Of a stretch of DNA of 64,000 nt, positions 26,101 to 40,100 are shown piece after piece. Source of the DNA: Azadirachta indica (taxonomy: Eukaryota > Streptophyta > Magnoliopsida > Sapindales > Meliaceae); assembly GCA_022749755.1 (NCBI GenBank), contig CM040448.1:1422481-1486480 (forward strand), read 5' to 3'. Each line of letters begins with the position of its first letter. The first letter of the stretch is position 1. The notes under the pieces were generated by a model that had not been told where the DNA came from, ran no database searches, and saw nothing but the letters and a program-made list of their open reading frames with translations. The position numbers were made by a program, and so were the translations under genes.

Positions 26101-28900
26101 TGTGTTAAAAAGTGATATCAAGGGACACAAATAGGAGGAAAATGGTCGGCTATTACTTTAACGTTTATTTGTACTACTTGGTGTGTTTCCTTTGGCCTAT
26201 TTCTATTAAGAAAAATAAAAATTAAGAGAAAAATTAATATTAAGTATAAAAATTAATGTAGTCTTAATTATATTGTTTATATTAACCCTAAAGGGTTTTA
26301 TAAATGAAGTGTTTTTAGTTGTGTTGTAGCCTCTTTTGGGAACATTAGATCTGTTTTGGTGAAGGGATTTAATCCTATTTTACGTAATTTTGTTTAATTA
26401 TTTTTTAATTTAATAAAATACTATGTTCAAGATATGTTGTATTTTTATTAAAAATATTTTAATTTAGGTTGTCTCGAGTTGTTAACATGTTGTTGTCCTT
26501 TTTCGCATGTACTTCTTGTATAAATTTGAATATTCTCAAATTTTTATATTTATTTTCTAATTATCGTATATGATTATACGATAATATATCAATATAGAAG
26601 ATGATTGTATAGATAGATTTATATAATATAATTTAACAAATGAGTTATTTTTCTCTTAATGTATGAAATTATTGAGATAATCATATTTTTAGACTACTAA
26701 TTTTTATGTATTTTCTAAAAATTGACTTGATTGTAAACAAGGATTGTATATTAAATAGTCTAGAAAATTGAAATTAAAAGGTGAATGCTAGCATTACAGC
26801 AGAAAGGTATTGAAAGGACCACATTTAATTAATATACATTGAAGAGTCTTAATTAAAAGTAATATAAATGCATATGGACCACAATTTAGAGTTGTGTGTT
26901 TTGTTAATTTAAGTTTAATTAATTAATTAATTAATTAATTAGCTCTTAATTAATTGGATGTAAAATAAGATCAATTAATAATAAAATAATATTTTGATTG
27001 TGTAGTGTAATCTCACCTAATTTATAATCATTTGGTTGATAAATACAGCTTGAAGCTTCTTGTTTCTACACATAATTTCAGCTGTAAAATTACATAGCAA
27101 TCATTATATATTATTGTTATGTATGCTTGCTTTATTAGTGTGGCTAGCTTGGAGCTTCTCTTTTATCATTCTCTTAATTCAACTTCTACTTTTTATGAAT
27201 TTGAAAGTGCTTTTCTAAAAGTGTTTTTTTTTTAATTATTATTTTTTAAGTAAAGACAACTTTTGCAACATGTTTCACAAAAAAATACGCAACTATTTTC
27301 TCAAAATTTTAAAATAAAATTTGCTTGTTCAATTCAAAGGCTATAATTAATCTTAAAATCATTTTTAATTATTTAAAACTCTTTTTACTAAGAGTAAGCC
27401 TATAATATTATTGAGTGTAATAAAAATAATTTAAACATTTTACAATTTAAAAAATATAATAAAAAATTTAAAATTATAATGTAATATTTGAAAACTAATG
27501 TCATTTTGACGATTATAAGTTTATGAATTTTCTTAATTAAATAAACATATTTTGCGTTATAAAATTTACAATTAAATATATAATTGATTGCGTGTTCGAA
27601 ATAACTAGACAACATCTCTTTCAATTAGAATTTGAATTATTAAAACTATATAATATAATTAATTATATACTTTAACACGACTCTTTTAACGACATGAAAA
27701 ACACTTATAAAAATCTTATGAAACGACTTAAATTTGTACCACATAAATATTATATAATGATGTGGTAAATCATGAAAAAAACATTTAAAGATTGTAGAAA
27801 ATGGCAATGGCCCATACACAACCTAACAAGCAAAAATAAAGCCCTTGAAGTAATAGGCATTATTTGGGACCCTCAAGTGGTCATAATCTTCACTATTTAA
27901 TATCAAATACAACCCAACTCTCTCTCTTTTTTTTTTTTTTTTTTTTTTTAACAAAATTATTCTTTTCAGGACAATGAATAATGATCATCCCACAAATTTT
28001 GGTAGCTTTTGACATGTGGAAAGCTTATCAATTGCTTTGGATTTTGACAATGAATTATTCAAATCATGTAAGGATGTTACTTGAAAATAAACTTTAAACA
28101 TCATCTTCACTATCCAATTCTTGAAATTATGACTTTCATGATATCCTTTAATCTCAATTTTCTTTTTAAAAAAAATCACAAATTTTATATTTTATCAGTT
28201 ATAATTTTTAAAGTCTTGCTTTTAAGTGTTTGGTGTTAACACAATTGTATGGATATGGGGTGAGCTGGCGAGTTTCCTAAAAGCCATTTCAATCCCAACA
28301 GCAAAAGCTCATAATACCACTTTTTTTTTTTTTCTGTTTTGTGATCACAAAACAATTTTGTTTTCTCTTTATAGACTTTTAGTCAATGAAGCATCTTTTC
28401 TTTCCCTCTTTAGTCAAAGCAACCCGATTTGTTTATTTATTTATATATTTAGCTCAAAAAAGCAAAATATTTATTTTACAAACTAAATTCAAAGAATGTT
28501 CTCAAATTAAATCTTGATTTTTGGGCTACTTTTTAAAATATCAAAATGGGCCTTACCCATCAACATAAAGCCCGGCAAATATTTCTCTACCCCATCCGTC
28601 TTATTAAAGTATTATTAATTTTTTTAAAAATAATTAAAGTATTTTAGCGCCCCAATTGACAGCCTAAATGTGGCCTAAAAAGGTAATAAAGTAGTAAATG
28701 CATGCATATGATATATGCATGTGTATGAGTATTATCATATCTTTTCTTTTCAATTTTTCTGGACCCGGAAGCAAAAATAAATAAAAAATGAAACCATTTA
28801 ATTTAATTGTTTTATGAACTAACTTTATTTTCTTTCTTTCTTCTTCTTCTTCTTCCTTCTTTTTTTTTTTTTTTTTATCATCAAACTGTTTGTTAATCAT
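23121..28900. other. Long AT-rich intergenic spacer
   Basis: No supported gene on either strand. It contains a (TTAATTAA) tract at 26915-26941, a CT run followed by 23 T at 27927-27949, a CTT-rich stretch near 28840-28877 and a small inverted repeat near 24944-25003. The reading frames present are short, low in complexity and without family signatures. Confidence 0.5.
27927..27949. repeat. Poly-T tract (23 T) after a CT repeat
   Basis: A CTCTCTCT run leads into 23 uninterrupted T. It could be the poly(A) tail of an old minus-strand retro-insertion, but no target-site duplication was identified. Confidence 0.7.
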
Positions 28901-29450
28901 TATTGAGAATGGGCATTGCCGCAAAGCATGCAAAGGATGAAGCTTCATTCATTTCATATCACCTTTTGTTTTACCCTTTGTAGTTAATATAATTTTAATA
29001 TTTTATATTCATTGTAGTTGTAGAATCATTTTAATTAATTAATTAATCTCTTTATTTCTCTTATTTTTCAACATAACTGATAAAATTTAATATGATATTT
29101 ATGATATTTACGAGATGGATGAAACTAATATTCTAATTTTTTGTTTCAAAATATATTCATGACCTAAGTGGCTTCACAAATTTAGAATGGGTAAAGTTAT
29201 TAACTCCCCAAACAACTCAATTTACACATAACCCAATTATGTGCTCATAGAAAATAATAAATAAAAAAATTCTCTTACTTTGTCACATAAAAAAAAATTC
29301 TATTAGTTCGTCGGTTGCCACAATCACAAACCATATTCGTAGCTGGGCTTGATTTAACCTCCGGCCCATTCAAGTTTTGGGTGAACTTTATTGGGCCTAA
29401 ACTTTATTTGGCGTTGAGGGCCAAAAATTTCAAATTCAAAATCATTGAAA

Positions 29451-29572
29451 TAGCAACGGTCAGACAAACAGCTGGATCCCACGCATATTTGAAATTTGAA
29501 AAATCCCCTAAAGCACATCCTAATTTTTAGCCGTTTCAAACGGCTACTTTCTCCGCCACTACATCTATAAAA
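29451..29572 (+). promoter_or_regulatory. Alpha-tubulin promoter with MSA-like motifs and TATA box
   Basis: TATAAAA at 29566-29572 predicts a start near 29597 and a leader of about 110 bases. Upstream lie GCAACGGTCA (29453-29462) and a perfect inverted repeat TAGCCGTTT-C-AAACGGCTA (29528-29546), which presents AACGG on both strands. AACGG is the core of the mitosis-specific activator (MSA) element bound by three-repeat MYB factors at G2/M genes. Cell-cycle control is inferred. Confidence 0.55.
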
Positions 29573-29690
29573 CTTCGATTCACAGCCACCAGATTTACCC
29601 TTCTGTTCTTCTTGACTGTCCGACGTCTTTGTACACGTCTTCTCGTAAATTTGAAATTTCTCCATATTCTAACTCAACTCAATTCGCTAA

Positions 29691-31367
<1,677 letters not shown>

Positions 31368-32480
31368 GGCAGAAGAGTATAATTAGAAAGTAAAATGTTT
31401 CGTGTGTTCTGCTGCCAAATGGACTCATTGGTTTGTTGCCATCATTATCAATTACGCCTTGTTTATAGGGCAATGCAGATCAGCCTAGACAGTTGTTTAG
31501 AAATATATATAATATGTAGCTGAATGTATGTCTTTTGCCTTGCCTCTATGTTTAATGAAATTTCTCTTTCTTTTTGTGATCCGAGTTTGTTTTTGTCTGA
31601 GATATCTTTTATTTTAAGGCACAAATATGAGAGATCTTTTGATATGTCCGAAGTTTACACTCCAAATTAGTAATTTTCACTCCCACTTCCTTTTAAGAAG
31701 AAATTTACCTCTACTTATTTCCAACCAATCAAATTAAGAGGAGATAATTGCCACGTCCCCTTTTCAAATATATTTTCTAAACAAAACAAAATATATCATC
31801 AAACCCAAACACATCATCATCAATTGGTATCGTCTGTCTACTGCCTACTGTCGAGGGATTTGACTCTGAAATATGTATGTATATATATATCTTTAGCTGC
31901 ACAGTCTTATGCCAAAAGTCTTTACACAAACTACTGTAATTGTATGCACGAAAATACACGCACAGTTTTATGTCCATGCAAATTTTCATTTGTTCTATTT
32001 GCTTTCTTTACTGTACACATCAAGGATTTACTTCCTCTCATGCTTCTGAATTTTAATATCCTAACCAATAAACATCATAACTCCAAAATTTTAACCCCAG
32101 AAAACAAACATAGAAATGAAAGAGAGGTTAGAAGTAAAGATCAAACTTTTAACCTCCGAGCTTCACGTTGTATACGTCCCTCCCCGCCCCGTCCTCCTTG
32201 GAACCTTTCCATCAGCCTACTAACCCTGCCAAAAACAAGGAAAACGGATCAGAAAACGAATCGGGTCAAAACTCCAACATACCCGGCCCAAACCGGCGGA
32301 TTTGCACATATATTCGCAGGAATCTGATTAAAGATTCAATTTTCTTTTTCCCTCCCTTTCTAGGGAACCAAACGAGAAGGAAAGATACTTCAATCGGATT
32401 CTCTCAGCATCCGGACGCCAAAAAGAAAACCTAAAAAAAAAAAAAACGTAACGAACCTGGACAGGCTAACAAAACGTCTT
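31368..32480. other. Tubulin 3' UTR and intergenic region
   Basis: The first 200-300 bases are probably the tubulin 3' UTR. The rest up to about 32200 shows no gene. The last stretch probably includes the 3' UTR of the minus-strand gene ending at 32481. Confidence 0.45.
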
Positions 32481-32927
32481 TCAGTGCGTAGCGGCCTTGA
32501 GACCAGTACTAGTAGTAGACTTGCCGCTGAGAGGAGAGCAAGGCAAGATCGGCCTGGTGAAAACGATGACGTTTACATGCCGTTCTTGGTTACAGTCACT
32601 CTTCTTCCTCTCTTTATTGTTCAAACAACCTTCGCCATCAATATCTTCTTTAAGAAGCAATTCCTCTTCTTTAACTCTCAAAATCTGACTATGGACAAAT
32701 CTACCAAACTTCTTCCTCCCGAATTTCGCCACCGATTTCGGAGACTCGACCTCCGCCTCTGCCTCTTCCGTCGACGAACCTCCGCTCTCCTGATCAGCCT
32801 CCAGCACCACCTCCTCCGTCCTCACCTTCGGGAAAACATGCACCCTTTCCCCGACGACGCTTCGATCGAATCCAAAAGCATCCATGGATACGAACGTTTT
32901 CTTCACCGGCTTCACAGTCATGATCAA
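32481..32927 (-). CDS. Unrecognised 148-aa protein
   Basis: A single-exon ORF of clear coding character. It starts MIMTVKPVKKTFVSMDAFGF; Met3 could also serve as the start. The central part is acidic and serine-rich (EADQESGGSSTEEAEAEVE), followed by a basic segment (KFGRKKFGRFVHSQILRVKE). The C-terminal end reads FTRPILPCSPLSGKSTTSTG. No signal peptide, membrane helix or known domain is visible, so I give no function. A minus-strand TATAAA at 32974-32969 sits about 42 bases before the ATG, so the leader is very short if that box is used. The upstream 650 bases carry many ACGT-core motifs, which suggests stress, ABA or light control. Confidence 0.7.
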   Translation of the reverse strand: MIMTVKPVKKTFVSMDAFGFDRSVVGERVHVFPKVRTEEVVLEADQESGGSSTEEAEAEVESPKSVAKFGRKKFGRFVHSQILRVKEEELLLKEDIDGEGCLNNKERKKSDCNQERHVNVIVFTRPILPCSPLSGKSTTSTGLKAATH

Positions 32928-32968
32928 CAGATGGATAAATCTATCGAAGAAGAGCGGGACGTGGAGAA

Positions 32969-33603
32969 TTTATACATGTGAATGAGGACTAAAACGGTGC
33001 GTCCTGGAAGAGGAGTTACGTGGGGAAGAGGATCCTCTGGATGTGCGACACGTGTCCGCCTGTTGACTAACATGACATGTGGTGACAAAACTCGGCTAAG
33101 AAACCGTTGCCGTTTGGTTGGCAACAAAGTCTCGGATCCTTCAAATGCCGCCACGTCACCAGGGTCAGTTCAGTTAGACGATATTTTTCTAAAACTAATA
33201 ATTTATTGTTTATTAATAAATTAAGTTAAAAAAATATGTATAATGGGATTTGGGACGTTCAATATATGAAGTGTAAAATCGGGATTGGGTGCCACGTCAC
33301 ATTAGATCTTAAATAAGATTGTGATTGTGTAATCGAGTGGGAAATAATTAGAATGCTGATAATAATTTATGATTTAGTGTGGCGTCCACGTGGCTTTTGT
33401 GAATGAGATCTGGACACCTGAGTCGGCCAGGAGGATATTGGGAAACACGTGTTGCGAATCCGCGGGACCAGGAGAGGGAGATATAGTTGAAAGGGGTTTG
33501 GTCAAAATGGCCGTTTGAGGGGTAAGGTGTTCAAAAATGGCATAGATTTAATTTAAATTTAATAAACGTGGTGGTAAATGATTTGCAGAGACTTTTTCAC
33601 GTG
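32969..33603 (-). promoter_or_regulatory. Promoter rich in G-box/ABRE motifs plus a DRE core
   Basis: CACGTG occurs at 33049-33054, 33387-33392, 33446-33451 and 33598-33603. ACGTGG is at 33018-33023 and CCACGTCA near 33151 and 33292. GCCGAC, the CRT/DRE core, is read on the minus strand at 33427-33422. TATAAA is at 32974-32969. Such clusters are typical of ABA- and stress-induced promoters bound by ABF/AREB bZIPs and DREB/CBF factors. The likely target is the minus-strand 148-aa gene. Confidence 0.6.
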
Positions 33604-34264
33604 ATACTTGAGATGTGCGCAGGTGTCCCAAAAGAGATCGTGTCCCAATAGAGATCGAGGGGGTAGTAAAGCAGGAGGCAAAGCTTCATGCTTCTTGTGG
33701 GACAAGATTAATTAATCAATCAATCGATATAAATATTTACCGATCAATCCATTCCATCTAAAACGATGCTTGTAGAACTGTCCTACGTACAACAAAAAGA
33801 TTTACAACACATCAGAATTTGACAAAGACAAGGCAATACACCCTCGAAGTAAATTCTTTTGTATGTATTGCGAACGAAAAGGACTGAAAGACAATTGTGA
33901 AGAGTTTAAAGACCAATGACAGCTGCCAACCTGAAGAAGATGATTTCCAGCCAAACTGTTACACCTACAGACAATTTGGCAGAAAGGTATAGGTCTACTC
34001 CACAAGCATGCGTATTCTCAACAAGTAGAAAGATGCAAAGATGCAAGCAATTGTTCATTTGCTACCACTAATTTCATCAACCGAAGTTAACACATTTTTA
34101 TGTTCTAATTCAAATAAACCACAAAAATTAAAAAAAAAAAAAATATAACAACATCCACTGCAACATAAAGTTTTGGAAAGTTTAAACTAGTAAAAGAAGA
34201 AATATGGTGGGCATAAAACTGAAATTTAAACCCGTTTATATTTTGATTGGTACTAGCCAAAAGT
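33604..34264. other. Intergenic region and RPS9 3' UTR
   Basis: Nothing recognised from 33604 to about 33800. The right part is probably the 3' UTR of the minus-strand ribosomal protein gene. Confidence 0.4.
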
Positions 34265-36551
34265 TTAATCCTCGTCCTCTTCATCACCATCCCCACCAGC
34301 AGCCTTCTTGGCAGCGGCCTTCTGGTTCCTGCGCTTAACTCTTCCAGGGCGCCCGCCTCCAAAGGGACTTGTAAGAGAGAAATCAATATGCTTCTGGGAG
34401 TCCACTCTCACCATGAAAGATGGAATGTTGACAACTTGCCTCCCAACCCTAAGAAGAAGAAAAGAACCAAAGCTCAAAATAAATTCTCTGAGAGTATACT
34501 AAAATTATCTAGAATTGTAAAAGGCAAACAAACGTGCATACTTCAGCACTAAAAAGTGTCCAATATTTGGACTAAATATATTTGATCTCATTGCATGCAA
34601 TGCAGATAACATAGTCAAACATTTAGCAGCCAAAACATACTACTTGATAGAATTCTTTGGTAAAAAAGAAAAAGAGTGATTTCAGGCATTATTCAGGCAA
34701 CCATAAAGATTCAAAAACAATGACTGCAAAAACCTACTACTTGAAAGAATTACTTGGCAAAAAGGGAAAGAGTGATTTCAGGCATTATTCAAGCAACCAT
34801 GAAGATTTAAAAATGATGACCAACAAGTACAATTATGTAAGGACACAGGAACCACATAAAGCCAACAACATGTTCTCCAACCAACAACCTCAGTCTGAGT
34901 CAGTAAGTTGAACAGTAACGAAATATATGCACACAGCTCCCTCAGGAAATCTCACCACAATAGAACTTTATTTCAAGTTCAATAAAAAGTTCACAGGAGC
35001 AACCAGCCTGGATGATCCATTAACTAATATGAGGAGAGCATACAAAAGGTGCTTAAAAGATTTCTACGCTTTTTGCATCCTGAACCCATTCAGGAACTTC
35101 AGTTGTGAATGGCTGTTGACATCACTACACATTTACTATGAAAGGGCTTGCTCGTGGTTGTGTCCTGGTTTCTGAAAAAACAACTTGAAAATGTAGAGGA
35201 GACAAAAGTAAAACCCGGCTCAATTAATTACTGTCTTCAGCAGATCTATAGTATAATTTACTTCAGCTTAAATAGGTATACACACACAACTTATGTCATG
35301 TACAACTAAGAATCTAATTTCATGTGCCCCAAAAAGGAAGATTTTCATTTAGTAGAAATATTTAAAAAATTACTGCACCATAAGAACAATAATACAACTC
35401 AAGTAACAGTTGAAGCATTTGTATAATACCACAATACCAGTGACAATTAAAACAGAGACTCTCTTAATCATTCATCCTCGACCATTACCAACTTTTTAGG
35501 TACTAAAGAATACAATTATAAAACATCCACGAGAACAATAAAAGATACCTTACTATCATTTTGTAATTTCCATAGGAAGACATGTGGGAGAAAGAAAAAT
35601 AAAATGAATAAACCAATGCTTTTATCTTGGCTGGTAAAATTAACAGATTATACCTGATGTGCCTCTGCCTGATGAGCACACGAGCATGGTGAATGGACTT
35701 TGCCATGCCAGACTTGAAGACAAGAGTTTGAAGGCGGCGCTCAAGGAAGTTCTCAACAGTCAGGGCCAAGACATAATCGAGTTTGTTTTGGCTCTCATCC
35801 AAAAGCCCATACCTGTTCATCCTGCGAAGAAGGGCTTCACCCTCAAAAATACGGCGGGGATTTTTCTCATCCAGAGTGAGAAGCTCTCTTGCAGCATTAC
35901 GGATGCGACTCAAGGCATACTGAACTCTCCACAACTCCCTCTTACACCGGAGCCCATACTCTCCAACGAGTCTCAGTTCAGCATCCAGACGCTCCTTCTC
36001 ATATGGACGACGTGGCTTCTTGAAAGTCTTCCCATCTAAACCATCACCACCAGAAGAATTAATGTACAAAAAAATGACAAAGGAAGAGAGGGAGAAGCTC
36101 TAGCTATAGAAAATACTCATGCTATGACCAAGATGGGTTTTCATTAAACCAAAACATCATTCAAGATCTAGGTAAACAATGTCGCTTAAGAAAATCATTA
36201 ACTGCAACTTACTCAAATCTTCAACAACCAAAACAAAACAATAATCATAAAATAGAATTCTGTTTTCAAAAATCAAAAGTTTACCTACTTACAAGCTGAC
36301 AATTGAAGTACAACATAACTAAAACTAAATAAACAACAAACAAGATATACTAAGAAAACCCAGAAACAAAAAGGATCGTAAACACATAATGTAGCCATTC
36401 GCACGATTTAGATAAGAAGTGAAATATTTAAAGAGGTGACGGTTAACTAAAAAGCAAAACTTTAAGGTACAAAGCAGAGGGAAAAGTTCAAGAGATCAAC
36501 AGAGAGTGGGAGAAAGATCTTACAGTTGCGGTAGAAACTGACATGCACCAT
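34265..36551 (-). CDS. RPS9: 40S ribosomal protein S9 (uS4)
   Basis: Three exons (36551-36524, 36035-35654 and 34448-34265) join in frame to 197 aa, the usual plant length. The tiny first exon encodes only MVHVSFYRN plus one base. The body carries [20 protein letters not shown] and the S4 RNA-binding domain (about residues 107-170), including [20 protein letters not shown] and [20 protein letters not shown]. The C-terminus is basic and then acidic ([10 protein letters not shown]). uS4 is a primary binding protein of the small subunit, needed for its assembly and for decoding accuracy. The gene looks intact. Its promoter has the telo-box and site II motifs usual for plant ribosomal protein genes. 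Confidence 0.97.
34638..34821. repeat. Tandem duplication (about 97-bp unit) in RPS9 intron 2
   Basis: Copy 1 begins at 34638 and copy 2 at 34735. Both share TACTACTTGA, AGAGTGATTTCAGGCATTAT and CAACCAT, with scattered substitutions. The resulting open frame on the plus strand is antisense to the intron and probably not coding. Confidence 0.8.
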
Positions 36552-36690
36552 GGCTGAGCGGGGAAGACGAAACGAGGAAAGAGAGAAGTGACGAATGCGC
36601 GATTATATAGGCAATCCCTATAAACCCTAATGCAAACTGAGCCGGGTTTAGGCCCAATAACTCTGGTTGCACGATGGGCCGGGCTTCTGT
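36552..36690 (-). promoter_or_regulatory. RPS9 promoter: telo-box and site II motifs
   Basis: AAACCCTAA (telo-box) lies at 36622-36630. Site II-type elements (TGGGCC) lie at 36656-36651 on the minus strand and at 36675-36680 on the plus strand. This pair is a well-known signature of ribosomal and other growth genes, bound by TCP and telo-box factors in dividing cells. Confidence 0.7.
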
Positions 36691-36699
36691 TCGTATGCA

Positions 36700-37198
36700 G
36701 AACATATTTATCTTGATTTTCATTTTCATTTTTTTTATAAAGGAAGAGACTTCACGTATTATTAAAAGATAAAAGTCAGGTAGACACTTATTTTTTACTT
36801 AATAATTAATAATTTACCATCTCCCATCAATTTCTTTTAAATAATGGTAAATAAATTATAATTCGAAATAAACTCTTTTAAGTCCTACCAAAATGGAAAT
36901 TGTCGAATGCATCAATGAACCATGTCAATTATACCTGGGAGCATGAACATAAAGTTGGTTTTTTTGATTTTAACGAGGTAAACTTCAAGTTTCCAGATAC
37001 ATATAATTGTAATTTCATATATGAGCAGAAATATAAACATTCAACAAAGATGCAAAACTCCTCCTTCCCTCAAAGATAACATGGCATTTAAAAACATACT
37101 GAAATTCCATTGTCGTCACCAGTTTCTTGCTCCACTACACTTCCCATGATGCTGTAAGAAAACATTCTCTTATATATGAAGGTTCCTTTTGAATACAG
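36700..37198. other. Short intergenic region
   Basis: AT-rich, with no gene recognised. Lies between the RPS9 promoter and the 3' end of the PELP1-like pseudogene. Confidence 0.45.
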
Positions 37199-40100
37199 TC
37201 AAACAGTTGGTTTAACATCTGACTTTGAGTCATCAGAATCTGCTGATGATCCATTACCTGAACCAGTAACAGGTTCTGTTTTCACATATACAGTTATTGC
37301 AGGTGAAAACTTATTTTCTTTTTTCTTAAATGCTTCAGGGATTCCCAAGACATCCTTGCCGGTCTTGATATCATAGCTCCCAGGACCATGTTCATCATTA
37401 TCCGAACTCACCTTAAACTCTATCCTACAACCTGGCCTGGTCGCTGCAAAAGGCTTGATATCCTCCTCTGGCATTAGCTCTGGCTTGCTGATTTCTCAGA
37501 AATTTAGCATTATGGTCTGCTTGGTAATCTCGGATAACCTTCTGTGTATCTGCCTTAGAAGGCTCTTCAGTTTCCTTGCCGGTATCAAGCAAAAGGTCAA
37601 TCAGTTCACCATATCCTTTTGATGAATCATCCATTTCCATGGGAGTTGGAATTGGATCTTTGTTCTCATGAAAACCTGCAGATATATTTTCTATAAGAAC
37701 GTTAACAACTTCTTCATCGGGGAAGTCCCGGCTTTCACGTGGAATATCAGCGAAGATTTGCCTCGGATGAAGGAGCACGTCTAAGATCGGCAGAGCATGA
37801 GCACAGAATCCAGCAATTTTTGTGGTATCACCTCTGCCTACAGAAGCCATTAAAGAAAATCTCTGGACAGGTTGTAGAAGATTCACACACATTTTTATGC
37901 ACAACGCTCTTGTCCATTTACGCACATAACTTTCAATAACAACTTAAATATGTTTCTGATGTCTTACTTTGACATCCACTACATAGCAGTTCCCTCAGCA
38001 CTTTGGTCATTTAGAACCTTAAATTCAACCTGCTTTAAAGCAGTCAAAAATTTTCCTGATTTATGGTCTGTGTAGTAACCATGCAATCTCTTAATCCTTT
38101 TCCGTCTTCTGGCATTTCTTAAATACTTTAATGAAAGAAGGCATAAAGAGACAACTACGTTTTCTGTACATGTAAAAACTGATCACAATTAAAATCAATT
38201 TCTTTGGTGAAGATTTATTTTTTCTTTTGTGGATGGCGACTATTAGGAGTATCTTTGTGGAAATAGGATTTGTCATATACAGATCACAAGGATAAGCATT
38301 ATAAAATTTTCAATGATTATCACATGCTAGCAGAATCATGAAGTTTACATACTAACATCTCCATATAATGGCATGCTTATTTGTGCTAACGAATGAAAAT
38401 AGAGTATCCAGATTCCTAAAAGCTTTAGAATTATTTACTGCTGCCGCATTTTTGCAACTGAAAATGCTCTCATAAGGCCTACTGTGGTATATGGAAGATG
38501 AGGTATGATTTTTTACATCGAATTATAAATGTATCCTGCACTATATATAGTGTATGTCATCAAGTTTTCCTTTCAAGGAAGATGAATGGAGACATCAAAG
38601 GAAATATATATCTGTTCCATAAATGAATGAAAGATGAAGAGCTATTCGAACTGCTGATTAATTGAATCTAAGACTTAGCTACCAACGTACTAACCCACTT
38701 TTTCCTTGAAATAAATAAGAGAAAGGTTCTTTGACAGTTAGGAGGCTTACTTTACGGAAAAGCGCTCATTTCTCATCATAAGCATCTGTCGCTACATTTA
38801 TTATTAGACTGTCAACATCTGCTGGGAAATGCTCCAATTCACTACCCTGTGACATTATTAAGTGTCATACATCTCATACGAAAATGTAAAAATCAAAGAG
38901 ATACTGTTTTAAAAATTTCTCGATATTTAGATCAAGAAAGTGTTAGCTAACTCCATTGCAAGATTGTTACCACACTAAGAAGCCATTTTTATGTTTATAA
39001 TATTTTTCTCATTTGGTTATTTTTTATGTTGTTGATGATGCAGAAAATGTAAATGTTAAATAAAGTCCATATTTATAATTCTTTAACTGATTCACACAGT
39101 TATTGATTGTCTCCATTTATAACAGGAGACTGGGCATTAACTAATTTATTTGGTAAAAAGCTTACAAGGGAACTGCTATCAGTGTGCATGGTGTAAATGT
39201 GTGATTTTCATGGCAGTTTCTAGGTCACAGAAAAAGCATTATGTAGTACCAAGAGAATGGTAAGGATTGGCAATATAATGGTACAGAAAATAGTGCATGT
39301 TGGTAGCATGATGAACTGCCTGTTCTTGATACTTTATATGCATTCGCTTACACTAAGTGATTAAACAGGCTAGACATTAACTTGGGTAATACTGGCCTAG
39401 AATTATCATTTAGGCACCTGCTGAGATAATTGAGATCCTTAAAAGTTGTAGTAGCAACAACCATTTAAACAGGTTTAATGTGGTCAACTGCATAGCCAAT
39501 CAAACATTAGCTTACACAGGTGATGACGTTACAAATTGCTTAGACGACAGCATGACTCCAAATGTAATTCATGATAAGATATCTTAAAGAAGAACGAACA
39601 TTATATCCCGACGGCCGACACTATGTTGCATGTATTGACTTTTCATCTTGAGAATTTAGCTAATTAACAAGACGGAAGTTTGAAACTCTTAATTTTAGAG
39701 GAAGCATTATTCCACAACTGGAATAATGATGATAGAAGTGCACTTGCTCTTGCAAATAGTCATCCCCTAAGAGTCGGAGATATTACAATGACAGATAGAG
39801 TGCCTATATTCTAATACTAGAAGGAAGCTTTCCTAATTCAACTAAACTTTTTTGACACATCAATCTCCATGAATATTCTCACAACATAAACTGGAATAGC
39901 CTTTTCATTTTCTTCTTCTTTAGTTACCGTTCCAGCCGAACACAATTTGCGGTTTTTTCCTTTCACTTACTATTTTTCACTTCTAATCCTTGGTCACTAA
40001 TGATTTTCCATGACTAGTTTAGTTTGAGTCATTTCGGTCCTTTCAGATCAAATATCAATTTGATACACAAAAGGAAACTGCAAGTTAGACTTCCTCCAGG

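Noticed and set aside
27927..27949. Poly-T tract as proof of a retroposon
   Set aside because: No gene- or SINE-like body adjoins it and no flanking duplication could be seen; homopolymers are common in this AT-rich spacer.
32484..32981. 165-codon plus-strand ORF overlapping the 148-aa gene
   Set aside because: It is on the opposite strand, rich in Arg, Leu and Ser as antisense frames tend to be, and lacks promoter signals, while the minus-strand frame has a well-placed TATA box and better composition.
34813..34896. Possible box C/D snoRNA in RPS9 intron 2 (ATGATGA followed by CTGA about 80 nt later)
   Set aside because: The motifs are on the strand opposite to the host gene, no terminal stem pairs around them, and no clear guide box was seen.
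34657..34911. 84-codon plus-strand ORF with repeated KSDFRHYS
   Set aside because: The repetition comes from the intronic tandem duplication; the ORF is antisense in an intron of RPS9 with no promoter or family support.
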